Shown here in pieces: positions 25,145-38,400 of a stretch of DNA of 64,000 bases. The notes under the pieces were generated by a model. The model worked only from the letters and a program-made list of their open reading frames with translations, did not search any database and was not told the DNA's origin. Source of the DNA: Hirundichthys speculiger (lineage: Eukaryota > Chordata > Actinopteri > Beloniformes > Exocoetidae); the NCBI GenBank assembly GCA_018398805.1, contig JAGFBZ010001291.1, positions 1-64,000 on the forward strand, given 5' to 3'. A program made the translations under genes and the position numbers. Positions within the stretch are counted from its first letter, which is position 1; the number at the start of each line of letters is the position of its first letter.

Positions 25145-25740
25145 CGGACCAACAACGTCCAAAACGAGCGCTAGAGGAGCTGAAACTAGCGCTAGTGGAG
25201 CTGAAACGAGCCCTAGCGGAGCTGAAACTAGCGCTAGAGGAGCTGAAACTAGCGCTAGCGGAGCTGAAACAAGCCCTCCCAGAGCTGAAACGAACACTCC
25301 CAGAGCTGAAACGAGCGCTAGCGGAGCTGAAACAAGCCCTAGCGGAGCTGAAACTAGCACTCCCGGAGCTGAAACGAGCGCTAGCGGAGCTGAAACAAGC
25401 GCTAGTGGAGCTGAAACGAGTGCTAGCGGAGCTGAAACGAGCCCTAGCTGAGCTGAAACAAGCCCTAGCGGAGCTGAAACTAGCACTCCCGGAGCTGAAA
25501 CGAGCGCTAGCGGAGCTGAAACGAGTGCTAGCGGAGCTGAAACGAGTGCTAGCGGAGCTGAAACGAGCCCTAGCTGAGCTGAAACAAGCCCTAGCGGAGC
25601 TGAAACTAGCACTCCCGGAGCTGAAACGAGCCCTAGCGGAGCTGAAACTAGCGCTAGCGGAGCTGAAACGAGCCCTAGTGGAGCTCAAACGAGCGCTCCC
25701 AGAGCTGCTCCTAGCTCTGCTAGCGCTTGTTTCAGCTCCA
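25145..25740. repeat. 21-bp minisatellite reading as heptads
   Basis: About 28 copies of a 21-bp unit, GAGCTGAAACGAGCGCTAGC plus G, with CCCGGAGC and AACTAGC variants. Seven codons per unit give a + frame of (ALAELKR)n from 25195 to 25794, and two long open frames on the - strand. Heptad spacing of Leu would form a coiled coil if translated, but no promoter, splice or homology evidence supports a gene. Confidence 0.9.
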
Positions 25741-26255
25741 GCAGCACAAGCGCATAATGAATTTTATAAAAAATATAGATATTTATTAGCCTAATAGGTT
25801 AGCATAAGCTCAGCCAGCTAAGCTCTGCTTGAAACCCGTTTCTAAAAATTTAGTCTGTGGTTCCGTGCAGCGTCTTCTGAGCGGGCCTCGGTCAGGTTCA
25901 TGGAGCTGCACTGTTTTAATACGTAAAATGCTGGTGATGACATCACAGAAACACTGCAGAAAAATAAATTAACGGGACAGAAAAGTTATTCAAAAAAAAC
26001 AAAAAAACTACAGTGATATCTTTGTAGGTGAGATTAAAATGTTCTTCGATCAAATCCAGTCTGCACTCTCTCTCACTCTCTTCACTCTGAACACTCGGCT
26101 ACATTTCTGTCCGTCCTTCATCCGTCAGGTTTCCCTGCAGAAACCAAACCCCCCCCCCCCATCACGTGTCCTCCAGCGACGCCGTCTTCTGTCGGTGAGA
26201 CCTCCAGCTGAAGCGCAGGATGCGTCACCCATGGTGGTCTAGTGCTCGATGGACG

Positions 26256-26311
26256 TGGGGTGTGGTGGGCGTGGTGGGCGTGGTGGGCGTGGTGGGGCGT
26301 GGTGGGCGTCG
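26256..26311. repeat. Short GTGGTGGGC repeat beside the RILPL1 stop
   Basis: Six or so copies of GTGGGCGTG-type 9-bp units, in the predicted 3' UTR of RILPL1 directly downstream of its stop codon. Confidence 0.75.
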
Positions 26312-26323
26312 CCCCCCGGAGGC

Positions 26324-26444
26324 CTAAATGTCCTGCAGGGCCTCCTCGGCTTGCTCTGTGTAGACGCCGTCTTTTCCGGGCCACGGGCCGAAGCTGGGGT
26401 TGAGCTGCGAGCTGCGGTGTTTGTCACGCGAGAAGAAGCTAAAC
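26324..26444 (-). CDS. rilpl1: RILPL1 exon 8 (C-terminus)
   Basis: Acceptor CTCTCCAG is followed by G completing Leu, then FSFFSRDKHRSSQLNPSFG and VYTEQAEEALQDI with stop TAG at 26326-26324. The basic FSFFSRDK segment and the YTEQ..EAL ending are characteristic of RILPL1. It lies 8.6 kb from exon 7. Confidence 0.93.
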
Positions 26445-29400
26445 CTGGAGAGACGAGGGGGGGGGGGGAGACGGTGGCGGTTCAGAACCGGGTCGTTTCC
26501 CCAGACGGGTCAGCAGCACGTGAAGCAGCGTTGGGTTAGACGGTTAAAGACACCCTATGTAGCAATGCCACCACCGTGCTCCTGGCTATGGGGGCGTGGT
26601 CTGGGGGCGTGGTCTGGCACATCTAATACCGCCTTCCCCTCTGAAGGGGTCTCACGCTGCCCCCGTGTGGTCAGAGCTGGCGTTGCTACATGAAGTGGCG
26701 TTTATGTGGATTAAAGCCAACTGATCTGTCATCACTGTGAATTAATTATTCTTAAACCTCGGACATAAATCATGCTGGAATAATGGATCCTCTAAGAAGA
26801 GTGATGATTAAAGCTTTTAGAAATAAAAACTGAATGCAATGATTTGGAAATGACTTCAAACCCAGAAACAGAAGAAAGCTCGTCCTCTATACGAGCTGCT
26901 CTAAAACGACTGAATAAAACCAGCGGCGGTAAAAGGACCATTAACGTATTAACGAGCAAACATTTCATCAGAACCAGTTCATTTTACTGGTCTCTGAACC
27001 GGTTACTGGGTTCAGGTTCGGTTTGCAAATCACTGCATTCTGCTGTCAGTCAGTCAGGAGCAAAAGTCAGAGTGCCTTTATTTTATTTCTGTGTAAAAAC
27101 AATTTAAAAAAAATGATCTTCTGGTTGCAGTTTGAGACAAATACAGAACCGTTTTTATAACCGTGTTATTATTTATTTATGAAAATGAAGCCAAGAAAGA
27201 CACGTTTCACCTGCAGAAGATCCGTCAGGACTTCAGGACCGGGTCACCTCTGCAGAACCAGATGTTCTGGAACGATTTGGACCATAAACGTCCTGCAGCG
27301 ACTAGGGATGGGAATCGAGAACCGGTTCCTGTAGAGAACTGGTTCCTGTAGAGAACCGGTTCATGTAGAGAACCAGTTCTCTACAGGAATCCTTTCCGTA
27401 CAGGAACCAGTTCTCTACAGGAACCAGTTCTCTACAGGAATCCTTTCCGTACAGGAACCAGTTCTCTACAGGAACTAGTTCTCTACATGAACTGGTTCTC
27501 TACAGGAACCGGTTCATGTAGAGAACCAGTTCTCTACAGGAATCCTTTCCGTACAGGAACCAGTTCTCTACAGGAACCAGTTCTCTACATGAACCGGTTC
27601 TCTACATGAACCGGTTCCTGTAGAGAACCGGTTCATGTAGAGAACTAGTTCCTGTAGAGAACCGGTTCATGTAGAGAACTGGTTCCTGTAGAGAACTGGT
27701 TCCTGTACGGAAAGGATTCCTGTAGAGAACTGGTTCTCTACATGAACCGGTTCTCTACAGGAACCAGTTCTCTACAGGAAACCGGTTCATGTAGAGAACT
27801 GGTTCCTGTAGAGAACCTGTTCCTGTAGAGAACTGGTTCCCATAGAGAACTGGTTCCTGTACAGAACGGATTACTGTAGAGAACTGGTTCTCTACATGAA
27901 CCGGTTCCTGTAGAGAACCGGTTCCTGTAGAGAACTGGTTCCTGTAGAGAACCGGTTCATGTAGAGAACTGGTTCCTGTAGAGAACTGGTTCCTGTACGG
28001 AAAGGATTCCTGTAGAGAACTGGTTCTCTACATGAACCGGTTCCTGTAGAGAACCAGTTCATGTAGAGAACTAGTTCCTGTAGAGAACTGGTTGCTGTAG
28101 AGAACCGGTTCATGTAGAGAACTGGTTCCTGTAGAGAACTGGTTCCTGTAGAGAACTGGTTGCTGTAGAGAACCGGTTCATGTAGAGAACCGGTTCCGTG
28201 TGTTTCAATTCCATGGAATCGTTTTATCCAGCGATTCTCTTATCGATTCCAACCAGCACGAATCTCACGTAAGTTACGCACAGTCAATTCCAGAAAGCAC
28301 TTACGTGATTAAGTTACGTCGGTTTAGCACGTTAGCATTGCAGTTGTAAACAACAATGGCGCCCACCAGGTTCAAACGCTCCAAAGTTTGGCTTCACTTC
28401 ACCAAAGAAAGATGGCAACAAGGCAACTAGCAGTCATTGTAAAGTGGAGATAACAGCGTCGGGAGGGAACACGGCTAACACGCAGAAACATTTGAACACA
28501 CAACATGCTAACGAGTGTCGTGTTTTTGACGCTTCGGACTGATGGATCTCAACCCAGCAGCAGTAGCCAAGCTAAGATCCCCTCTGGTAACTCTGGTTAG
28601 TAGCTATCCCGCTGCCTATGTGCTTCTTTGTAAAACACGCTATAACATTAGCGCTATGCTATTAAACGAATGCCTTCATTACATTTAGAAGATGACCGTG
28701 ACGAGAGAGAGAGTCTGGCTGGTTCAGAGGCTGGAAGACATGATTATTTTACTGATAAACAATTGTTAATTCTTCATAGTATTTGCAGATTTGTACTATG
28801 AACTGTTCCGTTGTATTTGATAGTATTTATCTTTCTTTATTATTATTTTTGAGTGCTTAGTGAGCTCATATATCCTTTTAAAAGGGAGATTTTTTTATTT
28901 CTATTAGTAAAAATCAGTTATTAAAATGTTCCACATTCTTGTGTATTTGCACAGTTACATATTACAACAGTTAACACGTTATCTTTGGGCCTCTTTTGAC
29001 CTCGCTGTTGAGTTTGTAAGGTCGTGACTTCTAAGTAAAAAAAATTGATGCTAATAAAACTGTTTGTTCTCCTTTTTCCACAAATTAGAATCGAATCGTT
29101 AAACAGTATCGATAATGGAATCAGAAAAATCGTATCAATTCCCGTCCCTAGCAGCGACAGAGATGGAGAAGAACGAACTGCTGCTAAGCTGCTAACCTTC
29201 GTCCCAGCAAATTTACTACCAAGGTCCTGGTTCTTCTGGACCGATGAGACCAAACCGGACCCGTCTGGTCTGAATGTTCAGAACCGTGTCTGCAGAAACA
29301 CCTCGGCCTCCTCCAGGTTACTGGCTTCATTTCTGTTAATTACATAATTACATCGATGCTGGTTGTCTCACACTAAAACCCAGAATGATCACTGGTTTCA

Positions 29401-32400
29401 CACAAAACCAACTTTTCAAAACATAAAACTGATCAGTGCAGGTGATTAAAAACACATTTAGTCAATAACTGAGCTACGGGTGCTTTAGTACCTGAGAGGT
29501 TTGTGAGTTTATCAGTTTATCAGTGAGAAAAAAAAAAAAAGACTACACAGCTATTCTGACTGGCTGATTTTTATTTTAATTTAATGATCCACAATCATCT
29601 CAACAGCAATGAGACCCCACCGTCAGCCAATCAGAATACTACAAAGGTACGAGGGGGGAGCCGACCCCGGCACGTGCAGGAGGGGTGGCGGCTGTTAGCC
29701 TGTTAGCGGAGACGGCGACAGACCGAAGCCCAATAGAGGCTCATACTAGCGACATGAGGCGTCTGATTGGCTGTAAAGTGGGGTCATCTGGGATCAAGCC
29801 AGCCGCCACCATCGGCATGATGGCGGTGAAGATCCTGTTACACAGAAGTACAGACACACAGAGACAGGGGGGGGGGGGGGGGGGGGGAGACAGGGACCAC
29901 ATCAACCTCCGACCCAGAAACAGCAGCTAACGTCTGGTTTCAGACGGAGGGAAACCCGTCGGTACGTCCTCAGCGTGTGAATAAATGATGTAACGCAAAT
30001 AAAACATGTTTCACAAAGAGACGTTTCATGTCGACTCGTTTTTAATTTGTTGGCAGAAACGTCAACAGATAAGAGATCATCTGGAGAGACAGAGGTTCAC
30101 CTATCTGGGGAAAAAAAGGAATCTGGAGAAATCTCTGTGTGCCGGGGACAACCGATAACTTTCAGCTCCTAAAGGCCGATACCGATAACCGATAACACAC
30201 ACATATACCTAAGATCATTACATCAATACTATGAACAAAACCAAAAATAGTTTTGACTCTTTAAATGAACAGATATTTATTTTTTCCAATAAAAAACTAT
30301 TGTCAAGCCTCTCAAACATTTTCATAAAGCTATCAAACAAACCTATTTGATATCTCACATTAACTTAAATAAGGTTCATTACTGACTGATATAAAAAATA
30401 AAGGCTCCTTGAACTGGTGGAAATACATGCATCAGAATTACTAACTGAAAAAGATTAACATTTAAAGGATTTTGACTTGTGGTTCCATTTAAATTAATAC
30501 CTTTAATTAAAGTAAATGAGATTCAGTAGTTTTTTTAATCTCATGGAAGCTTTAGATGAGGGAGAGGAGACTGCTGCTGTTAGCACGTTAGCATTAGCTT
30601 CTGTTAGCTCACGTTAGCGTAATTTCAAAACTCCATGGAAGTGATTGTTATGTTGTAGGTGGCTGATCAGGTTTTACGTATTAAAGCTTGTGCTTCCCTC
30701 CTCGTAGAATTCACTCGGAGGATTCGTCACAAATAACCACCAAACTATCTTCTTCTGAAACTTTAACGAAGTTCCACGCCGCCATGTTTGTTGTGATCAG
30801 CGCTGTGCTGCAGGCTGCATTCAAGGTGTAACGTAAATTCCTCCGTTCCCTCGTTTGCTAGTCGTTCTTTCGGCCTTTTCTATTTTTTTTCTTTTTTATG
30901 TGTAACATGAGGGGAAACACTGTGAATATCAATTAAAGTCAGCAACTACTAAAATTATGACCAAGTTAACGAGTTGTTTTCTGGCATGAGGGGGTATTCT
31001 TGATTTTCCTTATTGAGTAATCGTTTTTCTGATTATGCCGACGTCACTTGAACATAACATTCACTGCTGGTCATTCAAGGCTCAGAGGGAGCGAGACACT
31101 GCTGTGTTGACAGAAATATAAATGCTATCGGGGCTATTCGTCGTGATATCGGAGTTATCGGGATGATGTCATCATTTCCTGTTATCGGCCCGATAGTTAT
31201 CGTGCAGTCCTACGGGGATCCCCGAGGTCAAAGCAGTGCACGTGAAGACACCGAGCTCCCCGTCGCCACTCTAAACGCCACCTCCACGTGAAGAATAAAT
31301 CAAAATGTGAAATGGTTTTTTTTGTTGTTGTTTTTAAATGTTTAGATCAAACCTGCGTCTCTGATGCTACGGGGCTGCGCTCGTGTCGACAGAACGGCCG
31401 CCACGATGTCTTCTTCAGGGACGGACGAGCACCTGTCGAGGCTCTGAACCGACCCGCCGGGAGTCCAGACTAGAGGTCTTCACGGGTCCACTTTCATGGA
31501 CCCGAAACCGACCTCGTTAACACAGTCGTAGTCAAAGAAATCCCAAATAGGACTGAGACGCTTTCTACCAACTTTTGCCGCAGCCATCACTGTTGATCAC
31601 TTTAGGGTTTTTTTTTTTTTTTGCGGTTGTTGTTGTACGGCGGAGCGAAGTTAATAGATTTCAAACGTTTATGAGGAAAAAAAATTACAAAAACAGGAAA
31701 ACGAAGGACATTCTTGATATTATTATAGTTAATTTTAGTTCGTTTTATAAACACATAATACAGTTTCAGTTATCGTTTTTTTTAAAACTTGTTTTTACTT
31801 CATTTCAGTTGACGAAAATGTTTTTTCAATTCTAGTTTTCGTTAACGATAATAACCTTGGTCCTGTCATGTCTCACATCTCTCATCTGCCACAGTTAAAT
31901 AATTCAGGAGGTTCGCTGTGAAACCGACCCAACGGCTGGTTCATTAACTGACTCGTGTAAAAGCTCGGAAACAACCGGCTCTTCTGCCTCCGCTGGTCTG
32001 GCAGCAGCCACGACTGTCGTGTTCAGGAAGTGGTAACTGGCCGGTCCAGAGCCGGTCCAGACCCGGTCCAGAGCCGGTCCAGAGCCGGTCCAGAGCCGGT
32101 CCAGAGCCGGTCCAGAGTCATTGTGATGCTCCATTGAATAGAGAAGGTTCTGGTAATAAAAGGCCATCTGCTGCTCACTGGAGTCTGTTTCCATCCATCA
32201 TCACTGTGAAGTCTTTTGTACCAGTAAACTGCTGCTGATTCAGTGCACGCTGATTCAGTGCACGCTGATGCAGTGCACGCTGATTCAGTGCACGCTGTGG
32301 CCCGAGGAGAGCAGCTGCCGAATGGCAGATCTGGTGTCGCCCTCGAGTCTCCTGCTGGTCTGGACCTGGATACGGTCGTCACGGTTCTCGACGGCTCTGA

Positions 32401-35400
32401 GTAATTAACTGAAGCCGCCGTCATTTTTAGCGCTTAGATTAGATGATTACGCTCACAGAACTCCACTAATTAGTAGAGAAGCATTATACAGTAGTAGAGG
32501 TAGTCTTGGTTAGACTTTAGGGGATGATCATGAAGCTGCAGGACCGTGAAAGCGACTGATCCCAGAAACCATTTCAACGCGACGGTACAGTATTACTGTA
32601 GCGTACGAGAACCCTGGACGCTGAGGACCCGCCTCTGTGACCGACGGCGCCACACGACTCATACGGCCCCATGACCCGCAGCATCCATTTGGTTGGAGCC
32701 CGACCAGGCCCCATGGGTGGAGACTAGGGATGGGCATAATTAATCGATTAATCGATGATTGATCATTAAGAATTTGGTCGAAGAAATTAATTTTCGTTGA
32801 TGAACCGAACGTTTTTTTTTTTTTTTTTTATAAACAATCTGAATGTAGGTTATCAGTGCACGTCCTCAAACAATGCGATGCATTTCTCTGTGCCACCGAT
32901 AGAAATTTGCCACCAGGGGGCAACATTTCACCATCACTCTACCCTGGCTGGCCTCAGTTGTTACATGCTAGCTTCTGTAGGTCATCGCCTAATCATGAAG
33001 CGGTCGTGGTGAAGTGTGGCGTGGAACCATTTTAGTTTAGAAAATGACCAAGTGTACTGCGATCACTGCAATGCTAATTACAAATACAATTAATCGACAA
33101 CGACAATGATGTATCACTTGAACAACGCGCATCCAAGCCTTGTAAAGGACTGTAGAGGCGGTTCATCATCAGCCTAGCCTAGCCTAGCCTAGCCTAGCCT
33201 CAACTCAGTGTTAGCACGGACCAGAAGGAGCTGCAGCGCACATCAAGCACACAACAAGCGCATCTTTTTAAGAAACAAAAAGCCTGTAATACTGGCGCCT
33301 TGATATAAATTGTCCTTATTAAATAGTCTCCTCGATATCTCTTGTTTTATTATCGTTGTTTTTTTTAAGAAAAGAAACAGGAAATGTCACGTTATTGTCA
33401 ACCACGAACATCCGGGCCACTGAACACATCTGGGTAGTGTTGGGCGATATGATGATACATATCGTGGGGACGATAGAAAAGTGTGTATCGTGCCATTTCT
33501 CTTCTATCGTTTCTAACCTAATTTTATCAATTATTACAGCAAATATGTAATTAAATAACCTGCAATGATAAATTTGATAGAATCATATCTACTTCTACAA
33601 AGTAGCCTTTTATGTTTGCACTTTTATTCATGGTTAATGCCTTAAACAGAGTTCTCTTCAACCCTGATGTTTACTTTAGACACTTTATATTGGTTTGCAA
33701 ACTTTGCACTACAAGGTTACAGATTTCAGAAAGTTGAAAAATAATTTGTGTTTATTTTTTATAGCTGAACTTCAGTGCAAAAATGTGTTTTTCCTCTCAG
33801 AAACTGTTGTGCACTTAAAAAAGAATGTGAAAGCTACTGTACCTCTGTACCTACCTGTTTTTGCTGCAATAAAATGTATGTTTGTGACAGTTCAGCTAAA
33901 TGTCCTTTCAAAATAAAGTTGAAAAGTAAGCAATGAAATTTTTGTCAAACTTTTCAGAGAATAACTGAAAACATACTTTATTATGGTATATCGTGATATA
34001 TATCGTTATCGTGATATAAAATAGTCCATATCGTGATATATGATTTTTTCCATATCGCCCAGCACTACATCCGGGCATGCGCAGGCCATAGCAACCAGGC
34101 CAAAGGGGAAAACAAACGTCACGCCGATATCGAGAATAATTGTGATAGTTTTCAATATAAAAATGTTAATGATTAATCGATTATTAATAATCATTATTTC
34201 TCCTGACGATCGACGAATAAATCTCGACCAAATGCCCATCCCTAGTGGAGACCCATCCACCCTGGACCCTGGTGGACCCTGCCAGGCCAAGGACTCAAGT
34301 CCGTCAGTCACCTAGTCTCTGGCCTAATTCAGGTAAGCAGAGGAATGAACGGATGAATGAATTGATGAATGAACGGATGAATGAACGGATGAATGAATGG
34401 ATGAATGAATGGAATGGATGAATGAATGAACGGATGAATGAACGGATGTCTCTCCAGCTACAAAGGTTCTTCTGAGGTTTTATAATGATGATAAAGATTA
34501 TTAGGAGCAAAGTTTGGGTTTGACGCGGCTGTAAAAGAGGGAGGACATCAGTCCTGCTGACCCCAGCGGTCCAGATAAAAACCGTTTCACCGCCGTACCA
34601 AGACTCCTCCTGCAGAGCCGCTATCGCTAACATTTAAGGGAGAGCGCAGCAGCGATTCAGCTCAGGTTTGTTTCTGCATCCAGACAAATGCAGGAAGCGG
34701 CCGTCTGAACGTGCTGCTTCCACTTCCAACCAAAACACGTTTTTTTTTTTTTAAACGTAACGCTGACTAACTGGATTTATCAAGAGAACGCGGAGACTCG
34801 GGCAGGAACAGAGCTGATATCTTGTACCTCTGATGGAGAGATGGGCAGGTAAGAAATAAAGGTAAGAAATAAATGTCTACGCATGCAGGGACCGAAAAAA
34901 GGGAAAGAAAGAAACTCATCTGTCACGTCTCAGCGCATGCAAAGCAAATTTCTGACGTGATCGACCAGAAGGACGGTTTTAGCAGGTGTGGTCGCCGCGG
35001 GCGGGTGTTGTGGGGGTGGGGGTGTGGTTTGCAGGTGTGCAGGTGCGACATACAGGCGCTTGATTCCGGATTCCGGCTGGGCAGAAGAGCGAGAGCGAGT
35101 CCTCAGTTCAGGCGAGGGAGACGGACTTGGAGTCACCATCTCCTCCTCTGCTTCCTCACTGCAAAGACAGAGACCATCGTCAACCATCGTCAACCATCTT
35201 CAACCATCATCAACCATCTTCAACCATCTTCAACCATCTTCAACCATCGTCAACCATCTTCAACCATCTTCAACCATCTTCAACCATCTTCAACCATCGT
35301 CAACCATCTTCAACCATCTTCAACCATCTTCAACCATCTCAACCATCATCAACCATGGTCAACCATGGTCAACCATGGTCAACTATAGTCAACCATGGTC

Positions 35401-38400
35401 AACCATGGTCAACCATCATCAACCATGGTCAACCATGGTCAACCATGGTCAACCATCGTCAACCATGGGCAACCATGGGCAACCCTCGTCAACCATCGTC
35501 AACCATGGTCAACCATGGTCAACCATGGTCAACTATAGTCAACCATCATCAACCATGGTCAACCATGGTCAACCATCGTCAACCATGGTCAACCATGGTC
35601 AACCATGGTCAACCATGGTCAACTATAGTCAACTATAGTCAACCATGGTCAACCATGGTCAACCATCGTCAACCATGGACAACTATGGTCAACTATAGTC
35701 AACCATGGACAACCATCGTCAACCATGGTCAACCATCGTCAACCATGATCAACCATGGCCAACCATGGTCAACCATCGTCAACCATGGGCAACCATCGTC
35801 AACCATGGTCAACCATGGTCAACCATGATCAACCATGGTCAACCATGGTCAACCATCGTCAACCATGGTCAACCATCGTCAACCATGGTCAACCATGGTC
35901 AACCATCGTCAACCATGGTCAACCATGGTCAACCATCGTCAACCATGGTCAACTATAGTCGACCATGGTCAACCATGGTCAACCATCGTCAACCATGGAC
36001 AACTATGGTCAACTATAGTCAACCATGGACAACCATCGTCAACCATGGTCAACTATAGTCAACCATGGTCAACTATAGTCAACCATGGACAATGATCGTC
36101 AACCATGGTCAACCATGGTCAACTATAGTCAACCATGGACAACCATCGTCAACCATGGTCAACCATGGACAACTATGGTCAACTATAGTCAACTATAGTC
36201 AACCATGGTCAACCATGGTCAACCATAGTCAACCATGGTCAACTATAGTCAACCATCATCAACCATCGTCAACCATCGTCAACCATGATCAAATATAGTC
36301 AACCATCGTCAACCATGGACAACCATCGTCAACTATAGTCAACCATTGACAACCATCGTCAACCATGGACAACCATCGTCAACTATAGTCAACCATGGAC
36401 AACCATCGTCAACCATGGACAACCATTGTCAACCATCATCAACCATGGACAACCATGGTCAACTATAGTCAACAATGGTCAATCATCGTCAACCATGGTC
36501 AACTATGGTCAACCATGGTCAACTATAGTCAACCATGGTCAACCATGGACAACCATAGTCAACCATGGTCAACTATAGTCAACCATCATCAACCATCGTC
36601 AACCATGATCAAATATAGTCAACCATCGTCAACCATGGACAACCATCGTCAACTATAGTCAACCATTGACAACCATCGTCAACCATGGACAACCATCGTC
36701 AACTATAGTCAACCATGGACAACCATCGTCAACCATGGACAACCATTGTCAACCATCATCAACCATGGACAACCATGGTCAACTATAGTCAACCATGGTC
36801 AATCATCGTCAACCATGGTCAACTATAGTCAACCATGGTCAACCATGGTCAACCATGGTCAACCATGATCAACTATAGTCAACCATCGTCAACCATGATC
36901 AACTATAGTCAACCATCGTCAACCACGGTCAACCACGGTCAACCATGGTCAACACAGACGCGTCTCCAAGGAGCGGCGGGAAGCTCATTAACGGCTACCA
37001 GACCTTTTGTAGTACGCCAGCTCCTCCTGCAGCAGGAACACTTTGGCCTTGAGCTCGTTCCTCTCGTGGAGGACGTCCCTCAGTTCCTGCAGGGTGAACC
37101 GGGGTCTGTTGGGGTCTTTTGGGTCCAGGCCAAGAGACTCGTCCTCGCACAGCGCCTCCTGCAGGGAGGGGAATAAAAAAAAGACCCACCAGGCGCAGTG
37201 AGCCAACAAGAAGGAATGAAAAGAGAAAGGGAGGAAGGAAGGAGAGGGGAGGAAGAGAGGATACCTTGGTGAAATATTGGAACACAGCAGGCATGTCCTC
37301 ATCGCACATCGCCTCCTGGTGGCAGATGTTGAGCTATGAGTCAAATAGCTGTAAGCTATTTGTTTAGTTTGCTCCTCCCTCCTTTGAACCTAAACTCTGA
37401 TTTTTCTTCAACTCAGCAAACCAGGAAAACTTTGTTAAACACTTGAAACACATGCAGCCACTGAAGTTAGCAACAAAAAAAAAAACATAAGTATCCTGCA
37501 CACTGTCCGAGTCCAACTGAAATCCCAGCTTTTATCCAGCACTGTTTTTTTTTAACTGAAGACAGAAATAATCTGATGTCGGGGTTAGTTGGTTTCCTTT
37601 CAGCAGTAAAATAAAACCATCTGCTGTCCAAACAGCGCCGGAAACATCCAACTCCAGCAGACCAGATGTTTCTGTTTCCCCTAGTCAGCTAAATGGAGTT
37701 TATTTCTCTCCTTCAAAATAAAAGCACCTCACCGGTTTTCATCCCAAGCAGCAGCAGCAGCTGTTTAACTTAAACCTGAGTTTTACCCAGAAACCTCGGC
37801 TCAGCCGCCTGTTACCTTCTTACCTCTGTGTTGATCAGTTCATCATCTTAGATGTGTGGGATGTGACTGGAAGGAGGGAGGAGCTAAAGTCGTCATGCAG
37901 CACACCGCTGGGAACCGAACCGCTGCTGCTGCAGACGGGAATGAAAACCGTTTCATTTCAGATGGACTTTAATCTCTGATGTCGCTGCTTTGTGATCATC
38001 TGGAACCTCAGGCGCCGTTAGAGGCCGGGCCGTCGCGCCGACAGCGAAACGAAAACCCCCGGACTCTGTTAGTCGTCAAGCCGCCATGCAGGGCCACGCC
38101 AGCGTTTCTGCTTCAACCCACAAGACCGTCACACCACTCAGGCCTGTTAATCTGCACGCCCGCATTACCCAGAGCAACACCGCCTCCTCATCCTCATCCT
38201 CCTCATCCTCGTGTCCCGCCGCACCGAGGGGGCTCAGCGGGGCTCGCGGGGCGGGGTCAAACCCGCGTGGCGCCGGCTCGGAGGGGTCGAGGCTGTCCGA
38301 CCAGCCCTCGGCCCCCGATGCCACCGATGTACCACGCTGGTGGAGTAAAAGACACGTTATTAGAAGCTCACGGTCACCACAGCATGTCTCCGTGTTTCCT

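Larger units (their letters stand above)
27303..29150. mobile_element. hAT transposon relic with BED finger and internal palindromic array
   Basis: Terminal inverted repeats TAGGGATGGGAAT and ATTCCCGTCCCTA, flanked on both sides by the perfect 8-bp duplication GCAGCGAC (27295-27302 and 29151-29158). About 900 bp next to the left end is a tandem/inverted array (27310-28205). A BED-finger remnant follows at 28355-28514. No intact transposase is visible. It lies in RILPL1 intron 7. Confidence 0.92.
32725..34244. mobile_element. hAT element with a second element nested inside
   Basis: Ends TAGGGATGGGCAT and ATGCCCATCCCTA, flanked by the perfect 8-bp duplication GTGGAGAC (32717-32724 and 34245-34252). 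The interior has ATTAATCGATTAATCGATGA near the left and GATTAATCGATTATTAATAA near the right end. It is interrupted by the element at 33435-34067. Confidence 0.92.

Noticed and set aside
35127..36658. Open frames of the STMVNHGQP type
   Set aside because: Product of the 10-bp satellite (three units give ten codons); no coding support.
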